Source of the DNA: Macrocystis pyrifera
Taxonomy: Eukaryota; Sar; Phaeophyceae; Laminariales; Laminariaceae
Assembly: GCA_031763025.1 (NCBI GenBank)
Contig: JASSKH010000021.1
Coordinates: 4,278,001-4,342,000 of the forward strand
Direction: 5' to 3'
DNA length: 64,000 nucleotides
Shown one piece after another: positions 11,780 through 23,089 of the stretch. Both the position numbers and the translations under genes were made by a program. The notes beneath the pieces are model-generated. The model was given only the letters and a program-made list of their open reading frames with translations. It was not told where the DNA came from and ran no database searches. The stretch's first letter is position 1. Each line of letters starts with the position of its first letter.

Positions 11780-13215
11780 AAAGCCGTTGAACTTGAGCTC
11801 TTGTAGTAAATCTTGAACGTGACAGGCTTCCCTCATACAAAGGGTTATCGCCACTAGTTTACTCTCGACGGTGCTCAGGCTTGTTTGTTAACGATTGAAG
11901 CGAGGATGTCCATGAGATAGGTGCTCCAGGAAGAAAGAAGATGTATCCACTTGCAGACCTGCGCTTGTCTGGATCGTTGGCAAAACTTGCATCCGCAAAT
12001 GCATCAAGTTTGGTAAATGCCCACTCTTGTAGACGATGTCAAGCTCTTGATGTCCCTTAAGGTACCGCAAAACGTGCTTCGCCTTTTTGAGGCGAGCCGT
12101 TGAGGGTTTGCTGGTTGCCCTTGTCAGTTGTTGAACAGAGTATGAGATGTCCCACCGTGTAGTTCTTGCAAGGTAGAGAAGACTTCCTACCACTGATTGG
12201 TATGGCTTGATTCCTTCTTCATCGAGAAATGTATCCGGTGGTTGATCCAGTAATAGTTCGGTTCCTGTGCTTGGTGTATTTACCGGGTTGCGGTGCTTCA
12301 TGTTGAACCGATCTAGGATGGAGCGTGTGTAGTCCCTTTGGTTGATGCGGAGTGTCCGCTCGCTCCGGTCGCGTGTGATTTTATTTCCCAAGACGAGAGA
12401 AACTTCCCCCAAGTCCGTCCTCGAGAAATTTTTTTCCTTGAGTTGTCCAAGGATAATTTTGTCCGGTCCAGTAATTAGTATGTCATCGACGTAAATTGTC
12501 AACATAGCCTACCCCCCCCCCCCCCCCATTTTGTAGATGTACATACGTGGGTCACTTTTCGTGGAGGTGAATCCGATGGTATTCAATGCTTTTCCAGGGT
12601 GAGGTGCCAAACTCGGCTGGCGGTCCTTAAGCCGTAGACAGCTTGCTTGAGTTTCATCACCAACGGTATTCCTGTTGTAGCTTCATGTATCTCATACCCT
12701 GGAGCTTGATACCTCCTCGTCGATCTTGCTTTGTAGGAACGCGCTCTCTACATCCAGCATGTAGATGTCCCAGTCGTGTTGCGTGCTGACGGCCATGAGT
12801 AGACGTTGGCTTTCAATGCGACATACGGGTGCAAACGTTGCTCCGCAGTCAATGCCCGGCCGTTGAGACCATCCTTGCACCATTAGTCTTCCTTTGAAGG
12901 TAAAGTCGCTTTTTACTTTGTATCACCTTGTGGTTGAAAGGCACAGCAGCTCTTGGAATGAGGTCGTAGACGTCGTTCTATTTCAATCTGCCCATTTCTT
13001 GATCCATTGCTTGCTTCCAATTATCCGCGTGCTGGGATGCTATAGCTTCCTTGAAGGTGTTGGGTAGAGTAATGGTGGCTGGACCCGGGTTGGATTGAAC
13101 TCCTGTTAGTGTGATGTATGCGCACTCAACGAGTGAAGCGTATGCCAGCTCGTGTGCATAATCACTTGTCGGTTTTTCGTTGTAAGGCCCCAACCGTTGC
13201 AATTCCCGCAATGTC
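11780..13215 (-). pseudogene. Copia reverse transcriptase and partial RNase H
   Basis: Includes FKEAIASQHADNWKQAMDQE (about 13050), LMVQGWSQRPGIDCGATFAP, LDVESAFLQ and the catalytic box IYVDDILITG near 12490. Then GSLLYLARTTRWDISYSV and the connection domain follow. Frameshifted RNase H pieces (STVESKLVAITLCMREA) run to about 11780. An 18-base C run (12511-12528) sits between palm blocks. Confidence 0.9.
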
Positions 13216-13370
13216 CTTGCATCGGAACCTCCGCTGTTAGCATCTCGTGCCGGTCCTGTCGATCGTAGTGAACTTGTCGGTGGAGTAGTTGGCTGTGCCG
13301 TTGTCCTTTGAGAATGTAATGTCCCTGTAGATATAGCATTGCTGCTGGGTGTGACGGATGTTGATCCTGT

Positions 13371-14115
13371 TCAACTGGGTGCGCCTCCTGAATTGGGTGT
13401 CGGAGGCCTTGGTGCACTTCCTGTGCTAGCTGTACGTTCCTTTTTGACAGATGAAGTGGATGGTGCCAAGGTAGTCTGTGTAACGTCTTGATCTTCGTCT
13501 GGTGAACTAGTCAGTGGTAGATGTCCAAGGATATCCCAGTGATGAATTTCTCCTTCTTGAAGACCTTCCTCATTAGTCTCGAGTAGGTTTTCGTGCCCAG
13601 CGAGTGGTGGTGCCTTGGGCAATGTCTCAATGAAAATCACGTTGCGACTTTCAGTGATCCTCCGCGTCTGTGGATTATAAATACGGTAGGAGCGGCTGTC
13701 CTTTCCGTATCCTACCCTTAATCCTTCCCAAGCTTTCTGCTCTAGCTTGTGTACATGAGTTTCTTTATGCACGAAAGCGCGTGCACCAATTATACGCGAT
13801 GATGACAGGTCGGGATTCCCTTTGTATAGTTGAGAATATGGAGATCTTCCTCCAAGCGCCCGATGCGGAGAACGGTTGATGATGTAGGTCGTTGTTTCAC
13901 AGATTTCTCCCCATAGGAATTTGGGCATGCCGGTGTCGATTAGTATGCAACGCACCATGTTCGTGATCGTTCTACCATCGCCTTCGGACATCCTGTTCTG
14001 CTAAGGATTGTTTATGGCAGCAAATTCTTGCTCTATGCCAGTCTGCCTACAGAAATCCCTGTAGTATCCCGCGGTGTATTCCCCCCCTTTGTCACACCTT
14101 AGCCGTTGTATCCTC
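13371..14115 (-). pseudogene. Copia integrase catalytic core and C-terminal region
   Basis: The second acidic motif CDKGGEYT is at about 14094-14071. An in-frame stop lies near 14000, before SEGDGRTITNMVR, which holds the third acidic residue. Then come WGEICETTTYIINRSPHRAL and GARAFVHKE, conserved copia integrase blocks, and a Ser/Thr/Pro-rich spacer. Confidence 0.88.
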
Positions 14116-14119
14116 ATCC

Positions 14120-15027
14120 CTAGAGGTGTGACGTAGTCGTAAGGGTGTCGATCGCTTTATCCTTGGATCGAATGGGGTAGACTACTTTCCATCTTGTGTG
14201 ATGATCGGTGAACTTGCTGATGTACTGTGAACCGTCCATGGCGTTTGGCTTGAAACTCCCAGCGAGGTCGGTGTAGACAAGTTCAAACGGTGCGGTAGTG
14301 GTGACCGTTGATATCTTCGGGTGCTTGCCTTGTGCACTCTTTCCTAGAGCGCAAGTCTTGCACGGTGTGATGCTTCCTTCGAATGAAACCCCAGAGTATG
14401 GTTGGTCTCTAAGCGTCTTCGTACTTCCCTCGTTCAGATGTCCCAGGCGGCGATGCCCAGGTATCACCATTGTTGTTTTCGATGAGAGCTGATGGAGCTG
14501 ACGTGGATGTTTGCGGTGGCAAAAGCTCCAGGTCCAATGTGAAGAGTTGTCCATCACGTCGCAGGGGAAAATTGATGTTGCCTTTTTCAAGCCGAGCATT
14601 GTCGGATATTATTGTGGTGATACCCTTGCCTTGAGCTGCACCTGAAGAGAATAGATTGCGTCCTATACCAGGCACAATTGTGATGGGTAGAGTCGCCATT
14701 CTTGTCCGGCCATTGCTGTCGGTGACCTTGCCCCGTAATTTTCCTGTAGCAGTTCCAAGTAGTGTATGCAACCCTGCTGTACTGATGGTCCGTGGTGTGT
14801 CAAATTCTTGGTAGTCAAACATTAGATGTTTGATACCTTTGACAAGCTTGTCGTCCACGATGATCCGAAGCTCCGCTGTCGACAACCATCGTAATTTTGA
14901 CTGTCTTCTGTGTGGATGCTGCTAAACTTTCCTCGTCAGAGGCTGTGAATGAGAAACCCATTGAATTCCCGCTGCCTGTAGCTGTTGTAGAGTCCTGTTC
15001 TTGAAGTGGCGTGCTGATACGTTTCAT
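14120..15027 (-). pseudogene. Copia protease and integrase N-terminal region (frameshifted)
   Basis: The aspartic protease active site MVVDSGASDH lies near 14890, just before a frameshift. Downstream are IVPGIGRNLFSSGAAQGKG and the GAG-pre-integrase zinc finger (HRRLGHLN ... CKTCALGK, 14460-14350). Next is the integrase core beginning FELVYTDLAGSF. Confidence 0.88.
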
Positions 15028-15056
15028 GACACTAACAAGGTCATCCTTGGAAACAG

Positions 15057-16306
15057 TTACTTCGTCGCTTGTTTTTTCTTGGGTTGCAGCGGTGGCGTTG
15101 TGACCCTTTCCTTGATTCTTCTGCTGTGCTGGTGGTTAATGAGAATTTTTACCACAGCCGCTTGTGCCTTGCATTCCGCGTCGCTGTGAGAGGTTGTGTT
15201 TTGAAGCGAGCACCACTTGGTCTTGGATGTTGCTCCTTTCTTCGAAGGCTTGATCCTCTTATTACGGTCAGTCGGTGCTTGGGCGATCTTCTTCGTACTC
15301 GCTGTGCACTCTCGTTGAAAATGTCCCAATTTGCCACACGAATGACATTTTAGTCCAGACTTATCTCGTCTGACTGCATCAGCAGTCATTGCTGATCCTC
15401 TTCCTTGACGCCCCGATTTAGGAAGTCCGTTGACGTACATGTTGTGCATGGTGAATTTGAGATCATCTAGCGAGAACTCGGAGTCCTTCATCGCTTGAAA
15501 TTGGATTAGCTCGTATTCGTTAGTCATGCCTGACAGAATGATATCCATTCCTCGATGCTTTGTAACGGACTCACCCGTGCTCTCGAGATCATCCGCCAGT
15601 TGATCGACTTGGACGAAGAACACATCTGGATCTTGTCCGTCCTCCATCTTGGAGTTGTCGAGCTTCCTCATCAGCGTGCGACGACGCTGCGTTGAGTTGT
15701 TTTCATACTTGACGAGTAATGCTCGCCAAGCCTCTTGCCCGTTCGCTCTTTTGCCGAGCTTTGACTCGAATTTCGACAGAAGGCTCCCTGCTGGTCCTGT
15801 CGTTATTAGAAACAGAACGCTGAACAGTGCAGCATTGGCTTGATTCCACTTGCTGATCTCCTTCTTGTAGAGTGGAGATCGAGATGCTGCTGTATCTTCG
15901 ATTTGGGGGTCTTGATGCTGCTGTTCTGCTGTAACAGTTGCATGATGTATGGTCTCCACGTCAGTCGGTAGATTTCCAAGGCGATACATCGTTGCTGCAA
16001 TGTCAAGAGCTGAACTGGCACCTCTTCCTGCAGTTCTTGGGCCAGGTCTTGTTGTTCTCCGACGTTGTCCGCGTCGTCCCCGTCAGCGTCTACCACGCTG
16101 TGCACCGGAGTATTTATGGTGCTTCGATGGAGTACCTGCGCGTCAATTTCTTGTGGCCTTTTTGGACCATTCAGCATTCCGAATATTCCTGGTCGGGCGA
16201 GCTGAAGCATAGCTCTCGTGGAGCGTTTCCAGTCTTGAAATTTGCTTGCCGTTCCATCGAACTTCGGAATGCCTCTGATGAGCGTCGTTATGTTGGTGTA
16301 CTCCAT
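15057..16306 (-). pseudogene. Copia gag (frameshifted)
   Basis: The N terminus from 16306 has IPKFDGTASKFQDWKRS, typical of copia-type gag. After a frameshift the main body (15989-15057) contains LSKFESKLGKRANGQEAWRA and a CCHC zinc knuckle, CHSCGKLGHFQREC, near 15340. A second cysteine pair, WCSLQNTTSHSDAEC, follows. Gag packages the element RNA. Confidence 0.88.
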
Positions 16307-16611
16307 TTTTCACTTTCACACACTCGACGTTCTTGTTGTTCATTTTCCATTTCTTCGCGAAGTGTACTCGTACAGCAGCCGCGACTGGATCTTCTTCTTC
16401 TTCTGATGATGCTTTGAACGGCTTGCGTTGTACAGCAGCAGTCCGAAATTTCCTTTTCTTCTTCTTGTCTTGCGCCTAGCGTAAAACCGAGGGTGTTAAC
16501 CTGTTTTTTTTTTGCGTGGTGTGACCTGACGTAGTCGATCTTGATCTTTTCGTGTGCTTTTTGTGTTGAGGTGTGTACTCTTGACAGTAGTGTATCGTCA
16601 GTGAGTGTATA
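16307..16611 (-). other. Leader region of the copia element, LTR not delimited
   Basis: Upstream of gag on the minus strand. Contains GAAGAAGAAGA tracts. I could not find a convincing LTR end or primer-binding site before the LINE relic begins. Confidence 0.35.
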
Positions 16612-17654
16612 TCATGTATACCAAGGTTTAAGTTCTACATCCGTGCCAGGGGGTAGGGGTGTGAATCTTTCGGTGAAGGCTTTCCGCAGTTGGGGGTTTG
16701 CCATCAGTTGTTGGAAGTCGATTGCCCGTCTTCTCTCCATCTCTCGCTTACGGCGGTTAGGGGCAAATCGTCCAAGCGCCCGGATGTCTGCTGTGACCAG
16801 GTTGTGATCTGATTCAGGTTTCACTAGAGGAGGTCGACGCACAGTGACATTTCATACGAGTCGTCTGTCTGGTTGCCGCGTGAGCATAAAATCCAGGCGG
16901 GAGCGACCTTTCCCACTGTTTGGGTTTTGGAAGGTGTATGAGATACCACGCTAGGGGTGCGCGGAAAAACGTACTGACAAGAGCAAGTTGTGTTTCTGTT
17001 GAGAATGCCACCATACGCCGTCCGTTGTCATTCAGCGTATCCCGCTTGTATGCACCCAGCACCTTGTCATCGAGGCAACCTCCCCCCTGGCGCCAGTGCG
17101 AGCGTTAGCATCCATATGACAAGTAGGTGTTCTCCTCTAGGCACTTGAGAAACTGTGCTGCCTATTATGGCCCAAAAAGGTCTTTGTCGCGGACTGATTT
17201 TTTACTATCAGCCGGGGCGTACGCAACCACAAAAGTGTTGGCGCCGTGAAAACTCAGGGGTGGAGGACAACAGGAGTGACAAGCAACAGGAAATCCCCTT
17301 CGATTTCCCCTCCAAGTTTAGCCGCACCTTCATGAGTCGAGCACTGATGTACTCCACAGCCAGTCCACCCTTCTCAACATCCTGCAGGATCGACTCCTTG
17401 ATGGCTATCCCTACTCCGTGTTGACCCTTGGCCTCCGTACTTCCGCCAGCTCCACTGCAGTACACAGTGAAACCCGCTGCTGTGAACCCATCCTGCCCAT
17501 CTCGTCTCATTTCCTGCAACCCAACAATATCGTACTTGCTTTGCCTGCAGACCTCCATGACCTTCTCGGCATGGCCAACACCGTTCTCGCCGTTGACGGC
17601 CAGAGCACGGACGTTGAATGTGCCCACGATCAACTCGCCCTCTCGAATCTTCAA
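16612..17654 (-). pseudogene. LINE apurinic-type endonuclease relic
   Basis: Starts near MKIREGELIVGTFNVRA at 17654. It shows the exo/endonuclease motifs GTFNVRA, DIVGLQEMRRDG and GQHGVGIAIKES. Frame-broken downstream blocks follow: WMDANARTG, FMLTRQPDRRL and finally PESDHNLVTADI near 16800, the terminal SDH motif. At least three frame changes and an early stop make it a pseudogene. The reverse-transcriptase part is absent, the copia element lying next to it. Confidence 0.85.
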
Positions 17655-18440
17655 TCTAGCGGCCCTTGTACCGCTCGATCAACTCACCGCGCTTTTCGAC
17701 CCCTTCATAGATCTATTTTTTAGACGCTTTCACCATTTAACATTTCGCCTGCTCTGGTTCTTGCCTTGCTTCCAACGTGTCGGGTGCAGCACTTCCGACC
17801 CGCCACATCCGCGTCCGTCCAGTCCCGTAGGTTGGTTACTCGGGTGGAATCTCCTGTCATTTCTACTCTCCATACTACGGAGCCCACGCTTTCCGCAACG
17901 GAGCCCCATCGTTGCCGCAGGCCTGAAAGGCCGCGGAGAACCTAATCCACGATTATTGCGGTGCAATCCCCGTCAGCGTGACCACGCCAGCGCACCACAA
18001 GCAAGGAAATACACAGAAGAGTTTAGCGCCCCGCATACACGAGGTACCGGTACCCTCCTCTGGTCCGATCGAGAAGGCCAAGGAGAAGGAAGATATGTGT
18101 ACCTGCTGCTGGTCTGACCAACTGCCTGAAACAAATAAGCACCTCGTACTTCGTACGTCGTACCAGGTACGAGTACCAGCAAAACAAAAAGGCACAAATC
18201 ACATCCAGCTGAGCGCAGCTCGGCGCAGCTCAGCTGAGCAGCGCAGCGTAGCGCCAACTTTCGCACATCCAAGGTATCATGCGAAGTAAGAAGTACCACG
18301 TAGAATCACAAGAAAGGCACACCCAGCCCCAACTCAGCTCATGCAGCAGCTCAGCGCAGTGGAGTGCTGAGCAGTGTCGTGCCATGCCGTATCGTGCTTG
18401 CTCTTTTGTGTATACCGAAAAAATAAATAACTACTTACAT
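17655..18440. other. No recognised gene
   Basis: Contains short GCTCAGC-type repeats near 18205-18375. A 229-codon plus frame that starts inside the LINE relic continues here without protein-like features. Confidence 0.35.
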
Positions 18441-18443
18441 GCA

Positions 18444-18840
18444 TCATGCGGCGTTCGGGTTGTTTCCCTGGAGCATGGAGGTCTTGTCATTAGCAAATCG
18501 CCAGTTTGGACGTAAAATTGTGGACCATCTGTTCCGTTCCAATCTTGCTTGTGAGCGGGCGGAACCGCCCGATACACGCACCTTGTATAGATAGATATGG
18601 ATACGTTCCTTCGTGACGGCTAAGAAGAGAGCGGAAATGTCCAAAGTTACGCCTATCGTCTCGGCCTGAGACCGCGATCCGTTCGCGTCCGATATCGAGG
18701 CCTGGCCCTCTCTTCTCGAAGGTCGCGTTCCCCGGCCTCCGCCGGGGCCATTCCCGCGCGTGCAATCTCGGGGTCGCGCGCCGTCGCGGAGCACGGCGAC
18801 GCTCGCTCCGTCGGGTCTTGCGGAGGTGACGAGATGTTGA
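18444..18840 (-). other. GC-rich block, possible exon(s) of unknown gene
   Basis: Base composition at 18650-18830 is much more GC-rich than the surroundings. Several frames are open on the minus strand, and a GTAAGT donor-like site lies at about 18437. No family is recognised and no frame stands out. Confidence 0.2.
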
Positions 18841-19037
18841 GTTTATTTTTTGAGACAGAAAGGTTCAACGTTTCGCTCCTGGAGATGATGGTTTCATGGT
18901 GCTGCAGAGTATCTACGATCTTCGGTCGGTCTAACTTGATATTATTCGGTATTCATCAAAATTACAGTAAAAAAAAGTCACAACGAAAAAAGCTTGATCA
19001 CCGTATTACCGCAAGGGGGCGATTTCTTGGTCTCAAG

Positions 19038-20757
19038 AATGTTATGATACTGCTTTGTATGAGGTTGGAAGCCCGGTAATTACCTGGGTTCAGGCACTGG
19101 GAACGTATCTGTAGTATCTTGGAAGGCATATCTTAGATGGAAAACCAGGGGTTTTCCAGAGACGCACGAGCTTGGTCTCAGTCTCCGCGTGCACGAAAGG
19201 AATAAAACTGCTCTTCTTCTATAGCTAAGCAAGCAACACACGTGAGTACCAACGATTACCGACTTAAAAGGCAGACCTGTCCAGGGATACAAAGTGTCCC
19301 GCAACCTTGATCTTAACAAGTGGCGTCGTTCCCGTACTCACTTTTCGTTTTTTCTTCCATGCATCTTCCTCGCCTCCCCCCCCCCCCGTGCGGGCGGCAT
19401 GGCGATGGCTTTCATTGACGATTTCTTCCTGCCCCTTAAGGCTAGGTCTTCACTTTATTTTTTTACGTACTTTGCCGGCTTCGTTGCCTCGCCGTTCAGA
19501 GGTGTGGGAGTGGGTTTTGAGGAGCCGCATCTTCGACTCATGTTCTAGTTCGTGGAATCGGGGTTTCCATGAATTTCCCATAATTCTGCATATACGGCTC
19601 ATCAGGCCAGATCTTATGCAATATTTTTTGAGTGATTGAAAAAGGCAGGAAGTCGGATTTTCCATCGGCAAAAAGCCACACCAGATCGGTGCGCCATGTG
19701 CCGTCTTATGGTGTTTTTGGTTTTATTTCATGGGAGAACAAAATAAAAAGAACAGAACCAAGATCTTGAAGTTTCCTTGAACTCTACGTACGTGGACCAC
19801 GACACGAACGAGTCGTTCACGCCGGGTTGGGCGATCAACCTTCACCACCAGCTCCTCCAAGGAACGAACGGAACGTGGAACCTCCTGGGGAGCTGCGTAA
19901 GGGGTCGCTGGACCAGCAAGGAGCTCTCGCTCTCGCGGAGCATGAGTTGCTTGCGGCCGTCGTAGTCAGAAAAGAAGAACGTTAGATTGTTTTGATACTG
20001 CTGTAGTCTCGTCCTATTCGTCTCCAAAGTTGTTTTGCCTAGAGCAGCTGCAGTTGGGCGGCCGCAAGGGACGCGATGGAAGCCAAGGTATTGATGCCCT
20101 CTCTCTCCGTAGTGGCCGATGCACAAGTGCTGGAGCCCAGCTGTGTACAAGAGTAACCAAGCATGTAGCGTCGTGACCCATCATGAGCCCTGTCTGTAAC
20201 CTATACAAAATTGTACAATGCCTCCGAGGTCTTGTGCAAAAGCAAATTTTATCACTTTCAGAGTTGATCAGAAAAGGCTGTCAAAAAAAATCACTTCCTG
20301 GAATTTCATGAGTGATAAAATCTCGGAGGAACATTTTTTCCACCAAACAGGCCCCACAAGACGTGATTTTGATAAAATCTGATCAGAAACGGGACTAGAT
20401 ACCCCGAAGCCTCCGTAAACAGCCATATAATCACCTCAAAACAAATTGCATAAGATCTGGCTTCAGAGTGGGCTAGTGTTATGATACTGCTTTGCATGAG
20501 GTTGAAAGCCCGGTAATTACCTGGGTTCAGGCACTGGGAACGTATTGTAGTATCTTGGAAGGCGTATCTTAGATGGAAAACCAGGGGTTTTCCAGAGACG
20601 CACGAGCTTGGTCTCAGTCTCCGCGTGCACGAAAGGAATAAAACTGCTCTTCTTCTATAGCTAAGCAAGCAACAAACGTGAGTACCAACGATTACCGACT
20701 TAAAAGGCAGACCTGTCCAGGGATACAAAGTGTCAACCCGCAACCTTGATCTTAATA
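19038..20757. repeat. ~280-bp direct repeats (19038-19320 and 20478-20757)
   Basis: Near-identical copies begin GTTATGATACTGCTTTG and end CCGCAACCTTGATCTTAA. They flank about 1.16 kb that contains a TIR element. Confidence 0.85.
19606..20464. mobile_element. DNA element with GCCAGATCTTATGCAAT inverted ends
   Basis: The left end (g)GCCAGATCTTATGCAAT and the right end (reverse complement) match over about 30 bp, with a few differences. The tip resembles that of the fold-back MITE at 10034. No transposase is seen. A target duplication could not be defined. Confidence 0.6.
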
Positions 20758-20849
20758 CGGATCGTCTACGTACGTACGCGCACCTTTTCGAGGAAAGGGG
20801 CGAGTCTGAGATTCGTGAACGCACTCATCGTATGGCCTATGACTCTAAG

Positions 20850-21430
20850 CAAAGGACCTTTACTACAGTACATCTATCTGCGTAGTAGTTGTAGTGGTGT
20901 ACATTAGCAGCAACATTATAGTAGTTATGCCCCCAACTCATGGTACCGCTTGCATGCTACGTCGCCGTTGTATCGAAGTTTTAGTGTTATGGGAACGGCA
21001 GTAGTAGTTGGTATTGTAGTGTAATATTTATTCATGCTGCTTCTACCTATATTGCATCTACATATTACTGGTGGTGGTGTATATATAATAGTAACAGCAG
21101 TATTACATGTAGCAGTCATGCCCCCATCTATGGTATACCGCGTGGTTATTTGACCTCTCTGACATTGTCGATGTATTGTATGAGCGTTTGGTCAGCAATA
21201 GTACTTAGTAGTAGTATTGTCAGTAGTCATAGTAGTGGTACATGTAGTAGTAGTGTACCAGGCAGTATTTTGTAGAGTGTATGCTGCTTCTACCTGTACT
21301 ACATCTGCGCAGTAGTGGCAGTGGTGTAAAGTGAAGGACATATGGTAGTCAACGCATGCTACCGCGTGCATGTAGTCGTGTAGTATCCACCACAGAAAGA
21401 GTTGCACTTAGTTCCTGCCGACTACCAGGT
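20850..21430. repeat. GTAGTA-rich ~200-bp imperfect repeat block
   Basis: Two to three copies of a unit containing TGCTTCTACCTGTACTACATCTGCGC and ATGCCCCCA(A/T)CT(C)ATGGTA, mixed with GTAGTAGT microsatellite. Confidence 0.6.
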
Positions 21431-21479
21431 ACTATAAATAATTATTACTCTTTCCTTCGAGTAACACGCTAACCCATGG

Positions 21480-22400
21480 CTCCCGTTTCCGCCAAGAACA
21501 GCTATACGGGTGTTACCTGTGACTCCCTTTTCGCCTTGCGACGCCCCCGGGGTTTCACGTTACCCACATCCCAAAGGGGAACCTTGTATTATACAGTACC
21601 AAATGGCCGTTTTTTTTTTTTTTTCCGAAACAGTTCACTTTTCTCGTTTGGCCGCGGGTCTTTTCTCGTGCTTCCTGCTGCGGGGCCCACAGGGGGGCGG
21701 CGTGCACAGTACGGTGCAAGCGTTGGCTCCGGCCGGGTTCCATGGCACATGCTCTAGGTGGTCAAAGTCACGTGACCCGGCAAGAAACTCAGGGGATGGG
21801 GTCCCACTAGCGAAAAGCCATCTAGGGGCTTGGAAACCTACCCGGATCTTCGCATTTTTGCATTTTTTTTTAGCTGCAAAGATTTTGTTCTTCTCGCTTC
21901 TTGCCGCAACTGCAACAAATAGCACGCAGCAGTGCTGCTCGAGCTCGAGCTGCTCGAGCTGCAGCATTAAAACTACAACGAAAACAGGCGTAGGAGTGCT
22001 GCTCGAGTCGAATGCTACTCGAGTGTCGCTGGGTGCTGCTGCTCTGCTGCTGCTCTGCTGCTGCTCTGCTGCTGAGTGCTCGTGTGCCCGTGGCTGCTTG
22101 GCCACGTCGTGCTCGTGTTCGTCTCGTGTTCGTTGCGCTTGAGCAATCGAGTGATCGTGGTCCCGTGTCTTTTTTTGTAGGTGCAACATAGACTTGGAAA
22201 CCTACTCATGACGCTCGTGCGCTCGAGTGCTGCTCGAGCAGTACGCAGCAGTGCAAGAACAGCAACAACAGGCGTACGAGTGCTGCTCGAATCGAGTGTT
22301 GCTCGAGTGCTGCTGAGTGTTGCTGCTGCTGCTGCTGAGTGCTCGTGTGCTCGTGCTTGGCTACAAGACGTGAGAAAAGGCTGAGCCACCATGTACGTAC
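21480..22400. repeat. Dispersed repeat plus GCTGCTCGAG-rich duplication
   Basis: About 21500-21600 shares GTTACCTG and CACATCCC(A/G)AAGGGGAACC with about 25180-25265. From 21930 to 22370 a GCTGCTCGAGT/GCTGCTGAGTGCTCGTGTGC block occurs twice. The open frames are low-complexity. Confidence 0.6.
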
Positions 22401-22509
22401 ATACCTGGTGGCATATTTTTTGGTATCTCGGTGCGATTCATAATTTTTATCGGGTCTTTGCCCAAGTATTGGGTTGCGTGTAATAGCCGAGTGTTCACTG
22501 CCCTTTGTA

Positions 22510-22960
22510 CAATATGCCGGTGCCACACGGTTTCCTTATTATTCTGCCACTACTCCTGTTGTTGCTGCCGCTACTGCTACACACAATCACGGTATAGCTG
22601 CTACTGTTGCTGGGACAGGTTGCTTTTCTTGCTGCTACCCTTGTTTTATTTTTGCCCGTGCCACGCGGTTGCTTATTATCTTGCTTCTCCTGTTGTTGCT
22701 GCCGCTGCTGCTGCACGCTGCTGCGCACAATCACGGTAGTATGGTTGCTACGACTATTACTGTTGAGGCTGGCGCCTTTTAAAATTTCTTGCTGCTACCC
22801 AAAGTAAATATTTGCCCGTGTCACACGGTGGCTTATCTTGGTGCTCGTGCTGATGACGCTGCTGCTTCACACTGTCACGGTATAGCTACTGCTGATTGAT
22901 GTTGCTGGCGCAGGTTGCTTTCCTTGCTGCAGCTCTTCGTTTTTTTGTGTCCGTGCGACT
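22510..22960 (+). repeat. ~150-165-bp tandem repeat, three copies
   Basis: Each copy runs from GTGCCACACGGT (or a variant) through GTTGCTGCCGCTGCTG and ACAATCACGGTATAG to GGTTGCTTTCCTTGCTGC. Confidence 0.75.
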
Positions 22961-23089
22961 GATGTTTTTATCACACTCTGGCTATTTCGTGTACCAGTAT
23001 ATTTTGAACCGGGTGTTAATTGCGTTGCGCGTGTGCAGGGTTGTCCATCAAGTCTTTTTCGAGCTTGATTCGTGTTGGTTGATTCTTTG

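Larger units (their letters stand above)
11771..16306 (-). mobile_element. Degraded Ty1/copia retrotransposon, 3' end missing
   Basis: Order on the minus strand is gag, protease, integrase, reverse transcriptase, RNase H, which is the copia order. The frame shifts repeatedly (near 15990-15810, 14890, 14480, 14110, 13380, 12970-12880 and at the 12511-12528 C run). The 3' end stops within RNase H where GGGTC element A begins, and no LTR was identified on that side. It is non-autonomous as it stands. Confidence 0.92.
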
